Shown here: positions 46,840-58,300 of the stretch, piece by piece | How the letters are laid out: each line of letters starts with the position of its first letter | Position numbering within the stretch: the first letter of the stretch is position 1 | From: Dactylis glomerata | Taxonomy: Eukaryota; Streptophyta; Magnoliopsida; Poales; Poaceae | Assembly (NCBI GenBank): GCA_007115705.1 | Contig: QXEO01000236.1 | Location: forward strand, 1,551,392 to 1,615,391 | Length of the DNA stretch: 64,000 nt | Direction of reading: 5' to 3' | Program-made: the position numbers and the translations under genes | The notes under the pieces: model-generated | Told to the model about the DNA's origin: nothing | Seen by the model: the letters and a program-made list of their open reading frames with translations, nothing else | Databases searched by the model: none

Positions 46840-47622
46840 CTAAACATCGGGCTCCTCGGGGTCTTCCTCCTCGTCATCCACAATGAATCCAGCATCCTCA
46901 TCATGCTCCTCATCATCAAGGTCCTCCATGAAGTCATCCTCGTCACTAATGAGGGCATTATCCTCCTTGCGGAGATCAATGCCTTCCTCCTCACCAAGGT
47001 GGCTCTCTAGACTCTCAATGTACTCAGTCAGCTTAGCCACATTGGCCTTCAACTCCTCAATGGTCTGATCCCTCTCATCGCGCTGGCGGCGAAGACCCTT
47101 GTGATCCCTAGCAAGAATCCTGATAGTGCTTCTCGCCTCCACAAGTGCGAAGTGCTCAAGGTTGGCCTTGGTACGGGCACGATCTGCCTCCTGCTGAGTA
47201 GAGTATAGCAAGAAGTCCATGTGATCGATGTAGGGACTCGGCTCATTTTGCCCTGGCAGGTTTGCGGGACGCCCGTCTGCATCACGCCGAGCAAAGTTCC
47301 TAAAGCGCTCCCCCTGGACCTCGTCAACATGCAGTCCGCACAAGCGGGCGTGCATCTCCTGCATACCTCGGAACAAACCATCGGCCCAAGTGTTCTCCAC
47401 AAGCTCAAACTTGATCCTAGGAGAACTCAAATCCCCCTTCTTGCCACGACAACTGGCCCTGACAAGCCACCGTCGCTCTCCATCCGGGTGCTCATTGAGC
47501 ACGGCTCCCTTGAACTCCGGATACAGACGATCCAGGAACAAGGTCAGGGTGGTGAGGTCGCGCTCGAAACAAAGGCTGCCACCATGGCCCAACTGGTACT
47601 GCTCAGTGAATACCGGGGCCAT
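46840..47622 (-). CDS. ORF0 of element D: 260-aa acidic coiled-coil protein of unknown function
   Basis: Intact ORF between the PBS and gag, same strand as gag. The start ATG (47622) directly follows AAAATTTTGTAG, a splice-acceptor-like sequence with ACTAAC, a good plant branch-point match, about 26 bases upstream. Residues 1-135 form a mixed, folded-looking part (FLDRLYPEFKGAVLNEH, RKKGDLSS-like basic turn, FVENTWADGL-like helix). Residues about 140-215 are strongly heptad-like and charged (RRQRDERDQTIEELKANVAK): a likely coiled coil. The last 40 residues are more than half Asp/Glu. There is no zinc finger, protease or membrane segment. It is about 95% identical to E's ORF0 (13 differences). 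It stays open although D's gag-pol has six stops. No family is recognised; it could be a Gag cofactor, a silencing suppressor or a chaperone, all of which is speculation. Confidence 0.8.
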   Translation of the reverse strand: MAPVFTEQYQLGHGGSLCFERDLTTLTLFLDRLYPEFKGAVLNEHPDGERRWLVRASCRGKKGDLSSPRIKFELVENTWADGLFRGMQEMHARLCGLHVDEVQGERFRNFARRDADGRPANLPGQNEPSPYIDHMDFLLYSTQQEADRARTKANLEHFALVEARSTIRILARDHKGLRRQRDERDQTIEELKANVAKLTEYIESLESHLGEEEGIDLRKEDNALISDEDDFMEDLDDEEHDEDAGFIVDDEEEDPEEPDV

Positions 47623-47821
47623 CTACAAAATTTTAGATTTAGATTAAGTTAGTGATCAACTCAAGTGTGCAAAATTTTAAGTAGGCAAAACTGAAGCATG
47701 TACAACGCTTTGTAAACAGAGAGGAAAAGACTAAGCAATTTTAAACCATTACTTATCTCTTTGCTTTCATAAAGGTTTCATTTAACGCCCATTCTAACTA
47801 AGGTCTCCTATGGTCAGCCTA

Positions 47822-47834
47822 GGCTCTGATACCA
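47822..47834 (-). promoter_or_regulatory. Element D primer-binding site (initiator tRNA-Met)
   Basis: The plus strand reads GGCTCTGATACCA, a 13-base match to the 3' end of plant initiator tRNA-Met, three bases from the LTR edge. Confidence 0.92.
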
Positions 47835-47837
47835 ACT

Positions 47838-50800
47838 TGTGACACCCCCGAATTTATCACCAAATTCGAAGTGCCCGTTATGCATTCCACCACAATCCCA
47901 GAATCATTGTTGTGATACACATATCGTAGTTGGTAACCAGTTCCATAGACATTACAATACGATGGTTCAAATACAATGGTGATAGTGACCAAGTTCATAT
48001 TATAACACAGTATAGCAGCGGAAATAACGTCTTCGGGTCCATGCCTTCACCCTAGAGGCAATGGCGACTCAGTAGAAGATCTTAGTTCTGATACTCTTCT
48101 TCATAACCTTCCTCCGAATACTCTTCCCCATAGTCTGGCCAAGTTGATAGCTAGGGACACAGCCATGAGTACATTGGATGCACTCGCAAACCATCTTATA
48201 AATGAAATGATGAAGTAGGTATGCAAGGTTTATATGGTGGACTAAGCACTAAGTTTAGTTTCAAAAGCTAGTTTTGTTTCCCAAGAATGTTCATTGGTAG
48301 AAAAGAAGTTTAGTTCTCTAAGTTCAATCTAAAAGGAACTTCAAGTGTGTCAATATTAATGTCAAGTCAAGTCATGTCATTCACCAAGTTCACCATAAGT
48401 TATTATATTCTTGACAAAAGTCAAGTACAGTTTGCCAACTGTCCATAACCGAGGACGCGGCTATTCGAATAGTTTTGAAACCTCTGCAGAGGGGTACACT
48501 TTACCCACAAGATTCGATACATCTGCCGGGAGAAATCCATGGTTCGTCATACACAAAGTATGCGAGGTTCAGATAATCAAACAAACTCTTTCACTTGCTC
48601 ACTCTAGTATAGGATCCTTCCCTAGAGCCCGAGACATGGAAATCTCTGTTCCGGTGTCTCTAGTTTTGCCCGCTCCAGGATGCTGGATGAATGGAAATTC
48701 CACCCGGTTCGGAAGTACCCGCGCACGGTGCACTTCTATAAAAGATGATACAAGACCTCCCATACTAGGGTGAACAAGCTACGGACTAAGCCCCTTCCCA
48801 TTTAGGGGTAGTGTGGTCGTACGGTAATGGTTGGCTCACATGGTACATCACTTATTATCATTTAGCAAATACATTCCATAGTCCTTAGTCAATATTATTT
48901 TCCTTCATAAAACCATCATGTAGGAGGGATCTCCCATTCAAGCTTTCAAGTTCAAGTCACCAAGTTCAGATGGGGCTCCACTTAGAGATGGCCTCAATTT
49001 TATTAGCGACTAAGCAACTACATTGAGTGATGTTACCACTAAAATAGGGTTGGATAAACTCAGCTTGATGCTCTTGCTAAGCAAGATCTCACTACACAAC
49101 TATCATTCTACTCTAGCAATTCAATCATGCAATTTACTTAAAACAGGTAGGATGCAATAGTAAAACTAGGCATTTGGAGTATGATTCAAAAGATGGCTTG
49201 CCTTGGTTGGCAAAGTGTCCGGGGTAGTCTTCTTCTTCTTGATAATATTCCCCTTCAATATCCTCCTCAGCAACACTAGCGTCTAATAACGAATAAATAC
49301 AAAGCACACAATCACCACGCCATACTAACAACATACCAAGCACACATACTTGTTTTCAAACAATAGCCTTCCTGTCGGATTTTATTTGAATTGGTTTGCA
49401 AGTTTTCTTCCAAGTTTGCCTTGAGTGTGCAAGTTAAATTTTCTACCATATGCCATGTGTGGTTTACTTTTTTAAGTATGGGTATTAAACTAAGGGTATT
49501 AGTACTAGTTCCAATCAGGATTGACTCCTTAAGTGAATTGGTATTGAGGGCAACTTAATTCTAAGTGTATGATAGAGATCTATCATTTTATGTTACTAAC
49601 TAGAATTGGGTTAGGGTCTAATTGGTACCACTAACAAGGTTTGGGTCGATTAAGGTGGGACTAAACAGTAGGGGAGTTAATTAGTGAGTTCACAAACCAA
49701 GTTTCATAATTTTAGGAGGCTTAAACAATTCTCTAGATTTTTCCTATGATTAATATAGCTATGGTCAAAGTATTCTTATTTATTTAAATCCCTAACTCAA
49801 TTTGAATTCTAACCAGTTTCACAGGTTAGAGAATTTCCTAAGCTTTCCAACGCATATTCATTTGCTAAAAATGGATTTCTAAATCTCTTGGAATTAAAGT
49901 TTGAAAATCATCTCTGAAACTTATTTGAAATAATTCAAACGGGCGGGAAAATAATTAAAAATTAATCGGACCTAATTCTAACCTAGCTGGGCCGAATCCA
50001 GCAGAAACCCGAACGGGCCGGCCCGATACCGCTTCGCTTCGGGCGGGAAATGTTTCAAACGGCGCTGACAGGTGGGGCCTACTGGTCAGATTACTTAACC
50101 GCACCGAACCGGTACGCTACCGACGGATTCTAATCCAACGGTGCTGGTGCGTCGTGTTCGACGGCGAGGGCGGAGCTCACCTGCGCGCAGAGAAGAAGAC
50201 GACGGCGACGGTGATGAGCGTAGAGGAAGCAGAGCTTGACGGCGACGAGCGGAAAGGACTCCGGCGAGTCTCCTCCACCAATTCCTGGCGTCTGCTTGCT
50301 CCACGGAGGCTGAACGCGGCGGCGCTGCCTGCGTCCAGTACCTCGCCGGTGGGGTTGGCAACGTCGAACGAGAGCGAGCGGAGAGAGGAGAGGTTGTCTG
50401 GGAGCGAACTGGGAGTGGTGTGCGTCCATTCGTTTGATCTGCGGGGGTTTTTATAGGCCAGAGAGGCGGGGGCGAGGGCGTCCAGTAGCTCGCCGGTGCG
50501 GGGGCACTGGCGATGTGCGTCGAGCAACACCGGGCACGGCGGCCTTGCGAGCGTGCTTGCGGGGTTCGGTCTCGGCGACGGGGTGCTGTGGGTCGGCTCT
50601 GGCGAGGTCACAGCGGTCGGGGACGTGCAGCGAGCAGAGGGAGAAGAGAGGGGGTCCTGGGCGCGTTCTTCTTCTTCTCCTCCACTTCTCACAGCTCGGG
50701 TCGGGGCAGAGGGGGCTGGGCTCGACCGCGGAGACGTCTACGAGCGTGGCTACAGGGTCCAGACGGATAGCGACAGTGAAGCTCACAGTAAACTCGATTT

Positions 50801-51417
50801 TCTCGATTTTTGTCTGCCAGGTGTTCGACATAATGCCTGCAAGAAATTCAAATTCGAATTTTTGAAAATGTCCACTGTGGTTCGTCAACATATTGGCCAA
50901 GGGTTCTAGAACTATTTTTGTTCTGAAGAAATTGGATGTTTTGCAGAAATCTTATTTCAAATTTGAAGTTTGGTCACTGATTCAGATTCTAACTTTGGCT
51001 GATGTTTGAGTTGAGTTACACTTTGAATTTTGGTTTGGGACTTCTTGGTTAAGTTAGTAGGCAACTTGGTCAAGCTCAACCAACTGACCACACCTATGCT
51101 TGAGTTACAGATTTCTTATTCTAAGGGTCCAAAGTAGGGTAGTCAATAAGATTTCCTAGATCAACTTATTCTTCTCTTTTTCTTTCTTTCCTTTGTTTCT
51201 GGTTTCTTTGGCTCTTATAATCCTTCTCTAATGCTTCTGTTGGTGAGGTTAGAATTAACTAACTATTTCACAACAAATAATAACACACATGAAATCATAT
51301 AAGACATATAATGGAAAATACATGCATACATGCAATAATAGATAAACGTTTTATCTTGGTCCAAAAATTGGCACATTAATTAATAGGAAGTGGATTACAA
51401 ATTTCTGAGTTGTTACA
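47838..51417 (-). repeat. Element D 5' LTR (3580 bp)
   Basis: Runs TGTGACACCCCC to GTTGTTACA (plus). Contains the TATA box at 50448-50455, a GC-rich transcribed-looking block downstream of it to about 50160, a consensus 5' splice site CAG/GTGAGC at 50181/50180, and the palindrome CCTCTGCAGAGG at 48481-48492. It also has short conserved acidic reading blocks at 49202-49275 and 48082-48134. The many ORFs in 50100-50900 are GC-rich shadows whose starts are not conserved in E. Confidence 0.93.
50448..50455 (-). promoter_or_regulatory. TATA box of element D 5' LTR
   Basis: The minus strand reads GGCCTATAAAAACCCCC, a strong TATA box facing into the element. The equivalent in E's 3' LTR is TATAAAA at 54301-54307. 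Confidence 0.75.
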
Positions 51418-51691
51418 CCGGTCCATCGGAGTGGGTGGAGGAAGCTGACGTCTTCCTCTAGCGCCCTGCACCGTCCACGCTATTTTTAGGGGGGTGGCCA
51501 ACAACCACTGTGCCGCTTTATGCAGGCATGGCGAAAGTTGGTCTCCTCCCTGTCGGGGGTAGCGTGGGCGGTACGCGGTCTTCTGCCCTTATCTTCTTGC
51601 TCTGCACGCAAACGTGCCGAGCTGACATGGAGGTGGTCCTTCCCCTCACCAGCAGAAGATCGTGAGAGGTCTTCTGGTCCTTAGCAGTTTT
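51418..51691 (-). repeat. Element C 5' LTR fragment between D and E
   Basis: Continuation of C's LTR (matches about 31634-31908) after D's right target duplication. It ends with GTTTT (51687-51691), the left target duplication of E. Confidence 0.92.
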
Positions 51692-54600
51692 TGTAACTCC
51701 CCCGAATTTATCACAAATTCGAAGTGCCCGTTATGCATTCCACCACAATCCCAGAATCATTGTTGTGATACAACATAACGTAGTTGGTAACCAGTTCCAT
51801 AGACATTACAATACGAAGGTTCAAATACAATGGTCATAGTGACCAAGTTCATATTACAACACAATATAGCAGCGGAAATAACGTCTTCGGGTCCATGCCT
51901 TCACCCTACAGGCAATGGTGACTCAGTAGAAGATCTTAGCTCTGATACTCCTCTTCATAACCCTCCTCCGGATACTCTTCCCCATAGTCTGGCCAAGTTG
52001 ATAGCCAGGGACACAGCCATGAGTACATTGGATGCACTCGCAAACCATCTTATAAACGAAATGATGAAGTAGATATGCAAGGTTCATATGGTGGACTAAG
52101 TACTAAGTTTATTTGCAAAAGCTAGTTTTATTTCCCAAGAAGGTTCATTTGTAGAAAAGAGGTTTAGTTCTCTAAGTTCAATCTAAAAAGGAACTTCAAG
52201 TGTGTCAATATCAATGTCAAGTCAAGTCATGTCATTCATCAAGTTCACCATAGGTTATTATATTCTTGACAAAAGTCAAGTACAGTTTGCAAACTGTCCA
52301 TAACCGATGACGCGGCTATTTGAATAGTTTTGAAACCTCTGCAGAGGGGTACACTTTACCCACAAGATTCGATACATCTGCCGGGAGAAATCCACGGTTC
52401 GTCATACACAAAGTATGCGGGGTTCAGATAATCAAACAAACTCTTTCACTTGCTCACTCTAGTATAGGATCCTTTCCTAGAGCCCGAGACACGGACATCT
52501 CCGTTCCGGCGTCTCTAGTTTTGCCCGCTCCGGGATGCCAGATGAATGGAATTTCCACTCGGTTCAGAAGTACCCGCGCACGGTGCACTTCTATAAAGGA
52601 TGATACAAGACCTCCCATACTAGGGCAAACAAGCTACAGACTAAGCCCCTTCCCATTTAGGGGTAATGTGGTCGTACGGTAATGGTTGGCTCACATGGTA
52701 CATCACTTATTATCATTTAGCAAATACATTCCATAGTCCTTAGTCAATATTCTTTTCCTTCATAAAACATCAGATAGGAGGGATTTCCAATTTTAGCTTT
52801 CAAGTTCAAGTCACCAAGTTCAAATGGGGTTCCACTTAGAGATGGCCTCAATGTTATTAGCGACTAAGCAACTACATTGAGTAATGATACCACTAAAATA
52901 TGGTTGGATAAACTCAGCTTGATGCTCTTGCTAAGCAAGATATCACTACACATCTATCATTCTACTCTAGCAATTCAATCATGCAATTTACTTAAAACAG
53001 GTAGAATGCAATAGTAAAACTAGGCATTTGGAGTATGATTCAAAAGATGGCTTGCCTTGGTTGGCAAAGTGTCCTGGGTAGTCTTCTTCTTCTTGATAAT
53101 ATTCCCCCTCAATATCCTCCTCAGCAACACTAGCGTCTAATAACGAATAAACACAAAACACATAATCACTACACAATGCTAACCACATACCAAGCACACA
53201 TACTTGTTTTCAAACCAAAGCCTCCATGTTGGATTTTATTTGAATTGGTTTGCAAGTTTTCTTCCAAGTTTGCATTGAGTGTGCAAGTTAAATTTTCTAC
53301 CATATGCCATGTGTGGTTTACTTTTTAAGTAAGGGTATTAAACTAAGGGTATGAGTACTAGTTCCAATGAGGATTGACTCATTAAGTGAATTGGTATTGA
53401 GGGCAAATTAATTCTAAGTGTATAATTGAAATCTATCATTTTATGTGACCCACTAGGATTGGATTAGGGTCTAATTGGTACTACTAACAAGGTTTGAGTG
53501 ATTAAGGTTGAACTAAACAGTAGGGGAGTTAATTAGTGAGTTCACAAACCAAGTTTCATAATTTTAGGAGGTTTAAATAATTTTCAAGAATTTTCCTATG
53601 ATTAATAAGGCTATGGTCAAAGTATTCTTATTTATTTAAATCCCTAACTCAATTTGAATTCTAACCAGTTTCAGAGGGTAGAGCATGTCCTAAGCTTTCC
53701 AACGCATATTCATTTGCTAGAAATGGATTTCTAAATCTCTAGGAATTAAGGTTTGAAATTCATATCTGAAACATATTTGAATTAATTCGAAATAGGCGGG
53801 AAATAAATAAAATCGAATCGGACCGAATTCTAAACGAACGGGCCGAGTTTTCTACAGAACCCGAATGGGCCGGCCCGATAACACTTTGCACGGGGCGGGA
53901 AAGGTTTTAAAACAAACTGACAAGGGGGACCCACTCGTTAGATAACTTAACCGCCCGAACCAGTACGCTACCGACGGATCAAGATCCAACGGCGCACAGG
54001 CATTGTCCTCGTTGGCTAGGGCTGGAGCTCACCTACGCACGGTGAGCAAGACGACGGCGACGGCGAGGCGCGTAGAGGAAGCAGGGCTCGACGGCGGTGG
54101 GCGAGAAAGAATCCGGCAGCACTCCTCCTCCTGCTCCCGGCGTCCGTTCGTCCAGCGGCGGCCCAACGCGGCGGCGCTGCCTGCGCCCAGTGGCTCGCCG
54201 GCGTTGCAGGCTACTTCAGACGAGAGCGAGAGGGAGGGAGAGAAGATGTCTGGGAGGTAGCTGGGAGTGGGGTGAGTTCGCTCGTTTGATCGGCGGGGGC
54301 TTTTATAGGCCAGAGCGTCGGGGGCGAGGGCGTCCAGTAGCACGCCGGTGCGGGGGCCCTAGCGATGCGCATCGAGCAACACCGGGCACGGCGGCCTTGC
54401 TTGCGTGCTTGCGGGGTTCTGTCTCGACGACGGGGTGTTGTGGGTCGGTGCTGGCGAGGTCGCGACGGTCGGTGACGTGCAGCGAGCAGAGGAAGAAGAG
54501 AGGGGGGTCCTGGGTGTTGTCTTCCTCTTCTCCTCCCTTTCTCACGGCTCGGGTTGGGGCAGAGGGAGCTGGGCTCAACCGCGGGGGTCTCTACGAGCAT

Positions 54601-55271
54601 GGCTACATGCACGAGACGAACGGGAGCAGTGATCTTCACAGTCACCACGATTTTCTCCGATTTTTGCTCTCCAGGTGTTCGGTCAAATGCCCGCAAGAAA
54701 TTTAAATTCGAATTTTTGAAATTTTTCACTTTGGGTGGTCAACATATTAGATAAGGTTTCCAAAGATATTTTTGTTACCAAGAAAGGTTAAGTTTTGCAG
54801 AAATCATATTTCAAATTTTGGTATTGTCACTGTTTCAGATTCAAAGTTTGGCTGATGTTTGTGTTGAGTTACACTTTGAATTTTGGTGTGAAACTTCTTG
54901 GTTGAGTTAGTATGTGACTTGGTTAAGCTCAACTAACTGACCAAACCTTTGCTTGAACTACAGATTTCTTAATATAAGTGTCCAAAGTAGGGTGGTCAAT
55001 AATATTTTCTAGATCACCTTATTCTTCTCTTTTTCTTTCTTTCTTTTGTTTCTTGTTTCTTTAGCTCTGATAATCTTTCTCTAATGCTTCTGTTGGTTAA
55101 GTTAGAATTAACTAACTATTGCACAACAATTAATAACACACATGAAATCATAAAATACTTATCATGGAAAATACATGCATACATGCAATAATAGATAAAA
55201 AGTTTTTGTTGGTCCAAAAATTTGGTACTTTCATTGATAGGAAATGGATTACAATTTTCTGAGTTGTTACA
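51692..55271 (-). repeat. Element E 3' LTR
   Basis: Begins (plus) TGTAACTCCCCCG and ends GTTGTTACA. TATA box TATAAAA at 54301-54307 (minus), 5' splice-like site TAG/GTGAGC at 54033/54032, palindrome CCTCTGCAGAGG at 52336-52347. The long overlapping ORFs at 54000-54730 are GC-rich shadows. Confidence 0.93.
54301..54307 (-). promoter_or_regulatory. TATA box of element E 3' LTR
   Basis: TATAAAA on the minus strand in the context GGCCTATAAAAGCCCCC. The matching site in the 5' LTR (about 63709-63715) reads CATAAAA. Confidence 0.7.
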
Positions 55272-55309
55272 ATCTTCCCCCCTTAAAAAGAATCTCGTCC
55301 CCGAGATTC
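55272..55309 (-). promoter_or_regulatory. Element E PPT and adjoining hairpin
   Basis: Same sequence as D: PPT AAGGGGGGAAGAT on the minus strand, then the perfect inverted repeat GAATCTCG-TCCC-CGAGATTC (55290-55309), five bases from the pol stop at 55315-55317. Confidence 0.8.
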
Positions 55310-55314
55310 ACTAA

Positions 55315-58300
55315 TTAAGAACTAAGAAGATTGGGAAATTCTTTTTGAAGGTAATCTTCTCGTTCCCAAGTAGCTTCATCTTCGGTGTGATTACTCCACT
55401 GAACTTTCAGAAACTTGATGCTTCGGGTTCGAGTGGTTCTATATGCCTCCTCGAGGATACAGATAGGCACTTCACGATAGGTCAAATCCTTGTTGATGTC
55501 CACAGAACAGTGATCAATATTCTTGAAGACTTCTGGCTTCTCCGGAACTTCAAGACATTTCCGAAGTAAAGACACGTGAAAGACATCGTGCACTTCAGAC
55601 AATTCAGGGGGCATTTCTAACTGATATGACACTTCTCCTTTGCGGCTTAGTACCTTGAAGGGTCCAATATACCTTGGTGCAAGTTTTCCTTTTACTTGGA
55701 ATCTTTGCATTCCCTTGAGAGGTGATACTCTAAGATAAACAAAATCTCCAATTTGAAAGGTCAGTTCTCTACGTCTCTTGTCGGCATAGCTCTTCTGTCT
55801 AGACTGGGCTGCCTTGAGGTAATCATGAATCATGCGAACCTTCTCTTCAGCCTCTTGCAGAATGTCTGGTCCAAATATCTGACTGTCTCCTGTTTCAGAC
55901 CAATTCAAAGGGGTACGACACTTTTGTCCATATAAGCCTTCAAATGGGGCCATTTGCAAGCTGGCTTGATAACTGTTGTTGTAGGAAAACTCCGCGAAAG
56001 GCAGACAATCTTCCCACTTAGCCCCATAGGCTAGAACACAGGCTCTCAACATATCTTCAAGTATCTGATTTACTCTTTCGGTCTGTCCATCAGTCTGGGG
56101 GTGGTAAGCTGTGCTAAAGGCTAATTTGGTTCCCAAGGCTTGATGCAAACTTTTCCAAAATCTCAAGGTGAATTGGGTTTCTCGATCAGAAACTATGGTT
56201 TTAGGGACTCCATGCAAACTAACAATTCTGGATAGGTACAGATCTGCCAGCTGTCCTGAGGTATAAGTGGTCTTGACAGGAATAAAGTGGGCAACTTTGG
56301 TCAGTCTATCCACAATGACCCAGATAGAGTCATTTCCGCGGCTAGAACTTGGAAATCCAGTGATGAAATCCATTCCAACAGATTCCCACTTCCATTCTGG
56401 AACTTGCAAAGGTTACAGCAATCCCGCAGGACGTTGATGTTCAGCCTTGACTCTTTGACAAATATCACACTTAGATATGAACGATGCAATCTCACGCTTC
56501 ATTCCATGCCACCAAAACTGTTCCTTTAAATCTTGGTACATCTTAGTTCCACCGGGATGAATGGAGTAAGGTGTCTCATGGGCCTCCTTCATAATGACTT
56601 CCTTCAATTCTGAATCAGCAGGCACACAAATACGTCCTTTATACCAAAGAACTCCTCGATCATCTTCTTCAAATCCTGGCACCTTGCCGGAACTAATTCT
56701 GCGCTTAATTCCGTCAATACTCTCATTTCCCTTCTGGGCTTCTTTGATTTGGCTCATCAAGGTGGGTTGAAACTCAAGGTTGGCTAGGAATCCTTGGCTG
56801 ACTAGTTCCAATCCAAATTTTTCAAACTCTTGATGCAACATAGGTTGCTCCTCTTTGATCATCATATTCAACGAGCATGGCTTCCTACTCAATGCATCGG
56901 CCACTACATTGGCCTTACCGGGGTGATAATGAATTTCCAGATCATAATCCTTGATCAACTCTATCCATCTTCTTTGCCTCATGTTCAACTCCTTCTGGGT
57001 GAAAATATACTTCAAACTCTTGTGATCAGTGTAGATCTCGCAACGGTTACCCATAAGATAATGCCTCCAAGTCTTCAAAGCGAGAACTACAGCTGCTAAC
57101 TCCAGATCATGGGTTGGATAATTTTCTTCATGAGGTCGAAGCTGCCGGGAGAGGTATGCTATGACCTTGCCTTCTTGCATTAACACACAACCAAGTCCAA
57201 GTTTGGAGGCGTCGCAATAGACATCAAAGTTCTTGGTGATATCGGGCATGGTTAGGACGGGGGCGGTCACCAATCGCCTCTTGAGCTCCTGAAAACTTTC
57301 CTCACACTTAGGGGTCCATTCAAACTTCTTGTCCTTCTTCAACAATTGGGTCATGGGTCTGGCAATGCTTGAAAACCCTTCAACAAATTTGCGGTAGTAT
57401 CCCGCTAATCCGAGAAAACCTCTAACTTCAGTTTGAGTGGTAGGGGCTTCCCATTCCATGACTAATTTGATCTTCTTTGGGTCTACTGATATTCCTCCCG
57501 CTGATAATACATGGCCTAAGAATCCAACTTCTTTCAGCCAAAACTCACATTTACTAAACTTGGCATATAGCTGATGCTCTCTCAGAGTCTCTAAGATTAA
57601 TCTCAGATGGGTTGCATGCTCTTCTTCAGACTTGGAGTAGATAAGAATGTCATCAATGAAGACCACAACAAACTTATCCAAGAACTCCATAAAAACCTTA
57701 TTCATGAGGTTCATGAAATAGGCAGGGGCATTGGTTAATCCGAAGGACATTACGGTGTACTCATACAATCCGTATCGAGTAGTGAAGGCTGTTTTGGGTA
57801 TGTCAGTTGCACGGATTTTCAATTGATGGTAGCCAGTTCTAAGGTCTATCTTTGAAAAGACTCGAGCTCCAGTCAATTGGTCAAATAGATCATCTATCTT
57901 GGGAAGAGGATACTTATTCTTGACGGTCACATCATTTAACTTGCGGTAATCAGTGCACAGACGGCTGGAACCGTCACTTTTATCCACAAACAAGACGGGT
58001 GATCTCCAAGCAGAAGAACTTGGCTGAATCAATCCCTTACTCAGAAGGTCACCCAATTGCTTCTTCAACTCTACTAGTTCAGCTGGGTTCATACGATAGG
58101 GTCGTTGGGCTATGGATCCAGTTCCGGGGATAAGCTCAATGATAAACTCGATATCCCGATCCGGTGGCATTCCGGGTAGCTCATCAGGAAAAACATCCGG
58201 GTATTCACAGACGATGGGGACTTGCTCCAGAGTTGGCCCTGAGATACTCTTATGACATCTGGGGATTTGGGTGGGTTTAACTGACACATGCTTTACTACA

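Larger units (their letters stand above)
40797..51417 (-). mobile_element. Element D: Tekay/Del chromovirus with ORF0, 3' LTR internally deleted
   Basis: Full-length insertion in C's 5' LTR, flanked by CCGGT at 40792-40796 and 51418-51422; C's other LTR shows the empty site. 3' LTR 40797-42011, PPT, gag-pol 42055-46566, ORF0 46840-47622, PBS 47822-47834, 5' LTR 47838-51417. The integrase ends in a chromodomain, which places it among Tekay/Del chromoviruses and suggests insertion biased towards marked heterochromatin. gag-pol has six premature stops but no frameshift relative to E. Confidence 0.92.
31148..51691 (-). mobile_element. Element C: Tat-lineage Gypsy retrotransposon, decayed (visible part; continues past E)
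   Basis: 3' LTR 31148-32053, internal region 32054-40305, and 5' LTR in pieces at 40306-40796 and 51423-51691, with the rest beyond E. LTRs start TGTCGGTGTTCTGG and end CATCGACA on the minus strand. The minus-strand coding order is gag, protease, RT, RNase H, second RNase H, integrase; the second RNase H and a long 3' segment with an opposite-strand gene mark the Tat group. Frameshifts and stops break every module. LTR copies differ by about 4%, many changes being CG to TG or CA. The likely left target duplication is GACAC (31143-31147). Confidence 0.88.

Noticed and set aside
49134..49343. 69-codon ORF seen in three D/E LTRs as an independent gene
   Set aside because: Its N-terminal half varies and runs through the proposed splice acceptor; only the acidic middle is conserved, so it is treated as a possible exon instead.
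50130..50909. Long ORFs on both strands in D's LTR (and 54003-54730, 63420-63986 in E)
   Set aside because: GC-rich leader region after the TATA box; start codons and frames are not conserved between copies.
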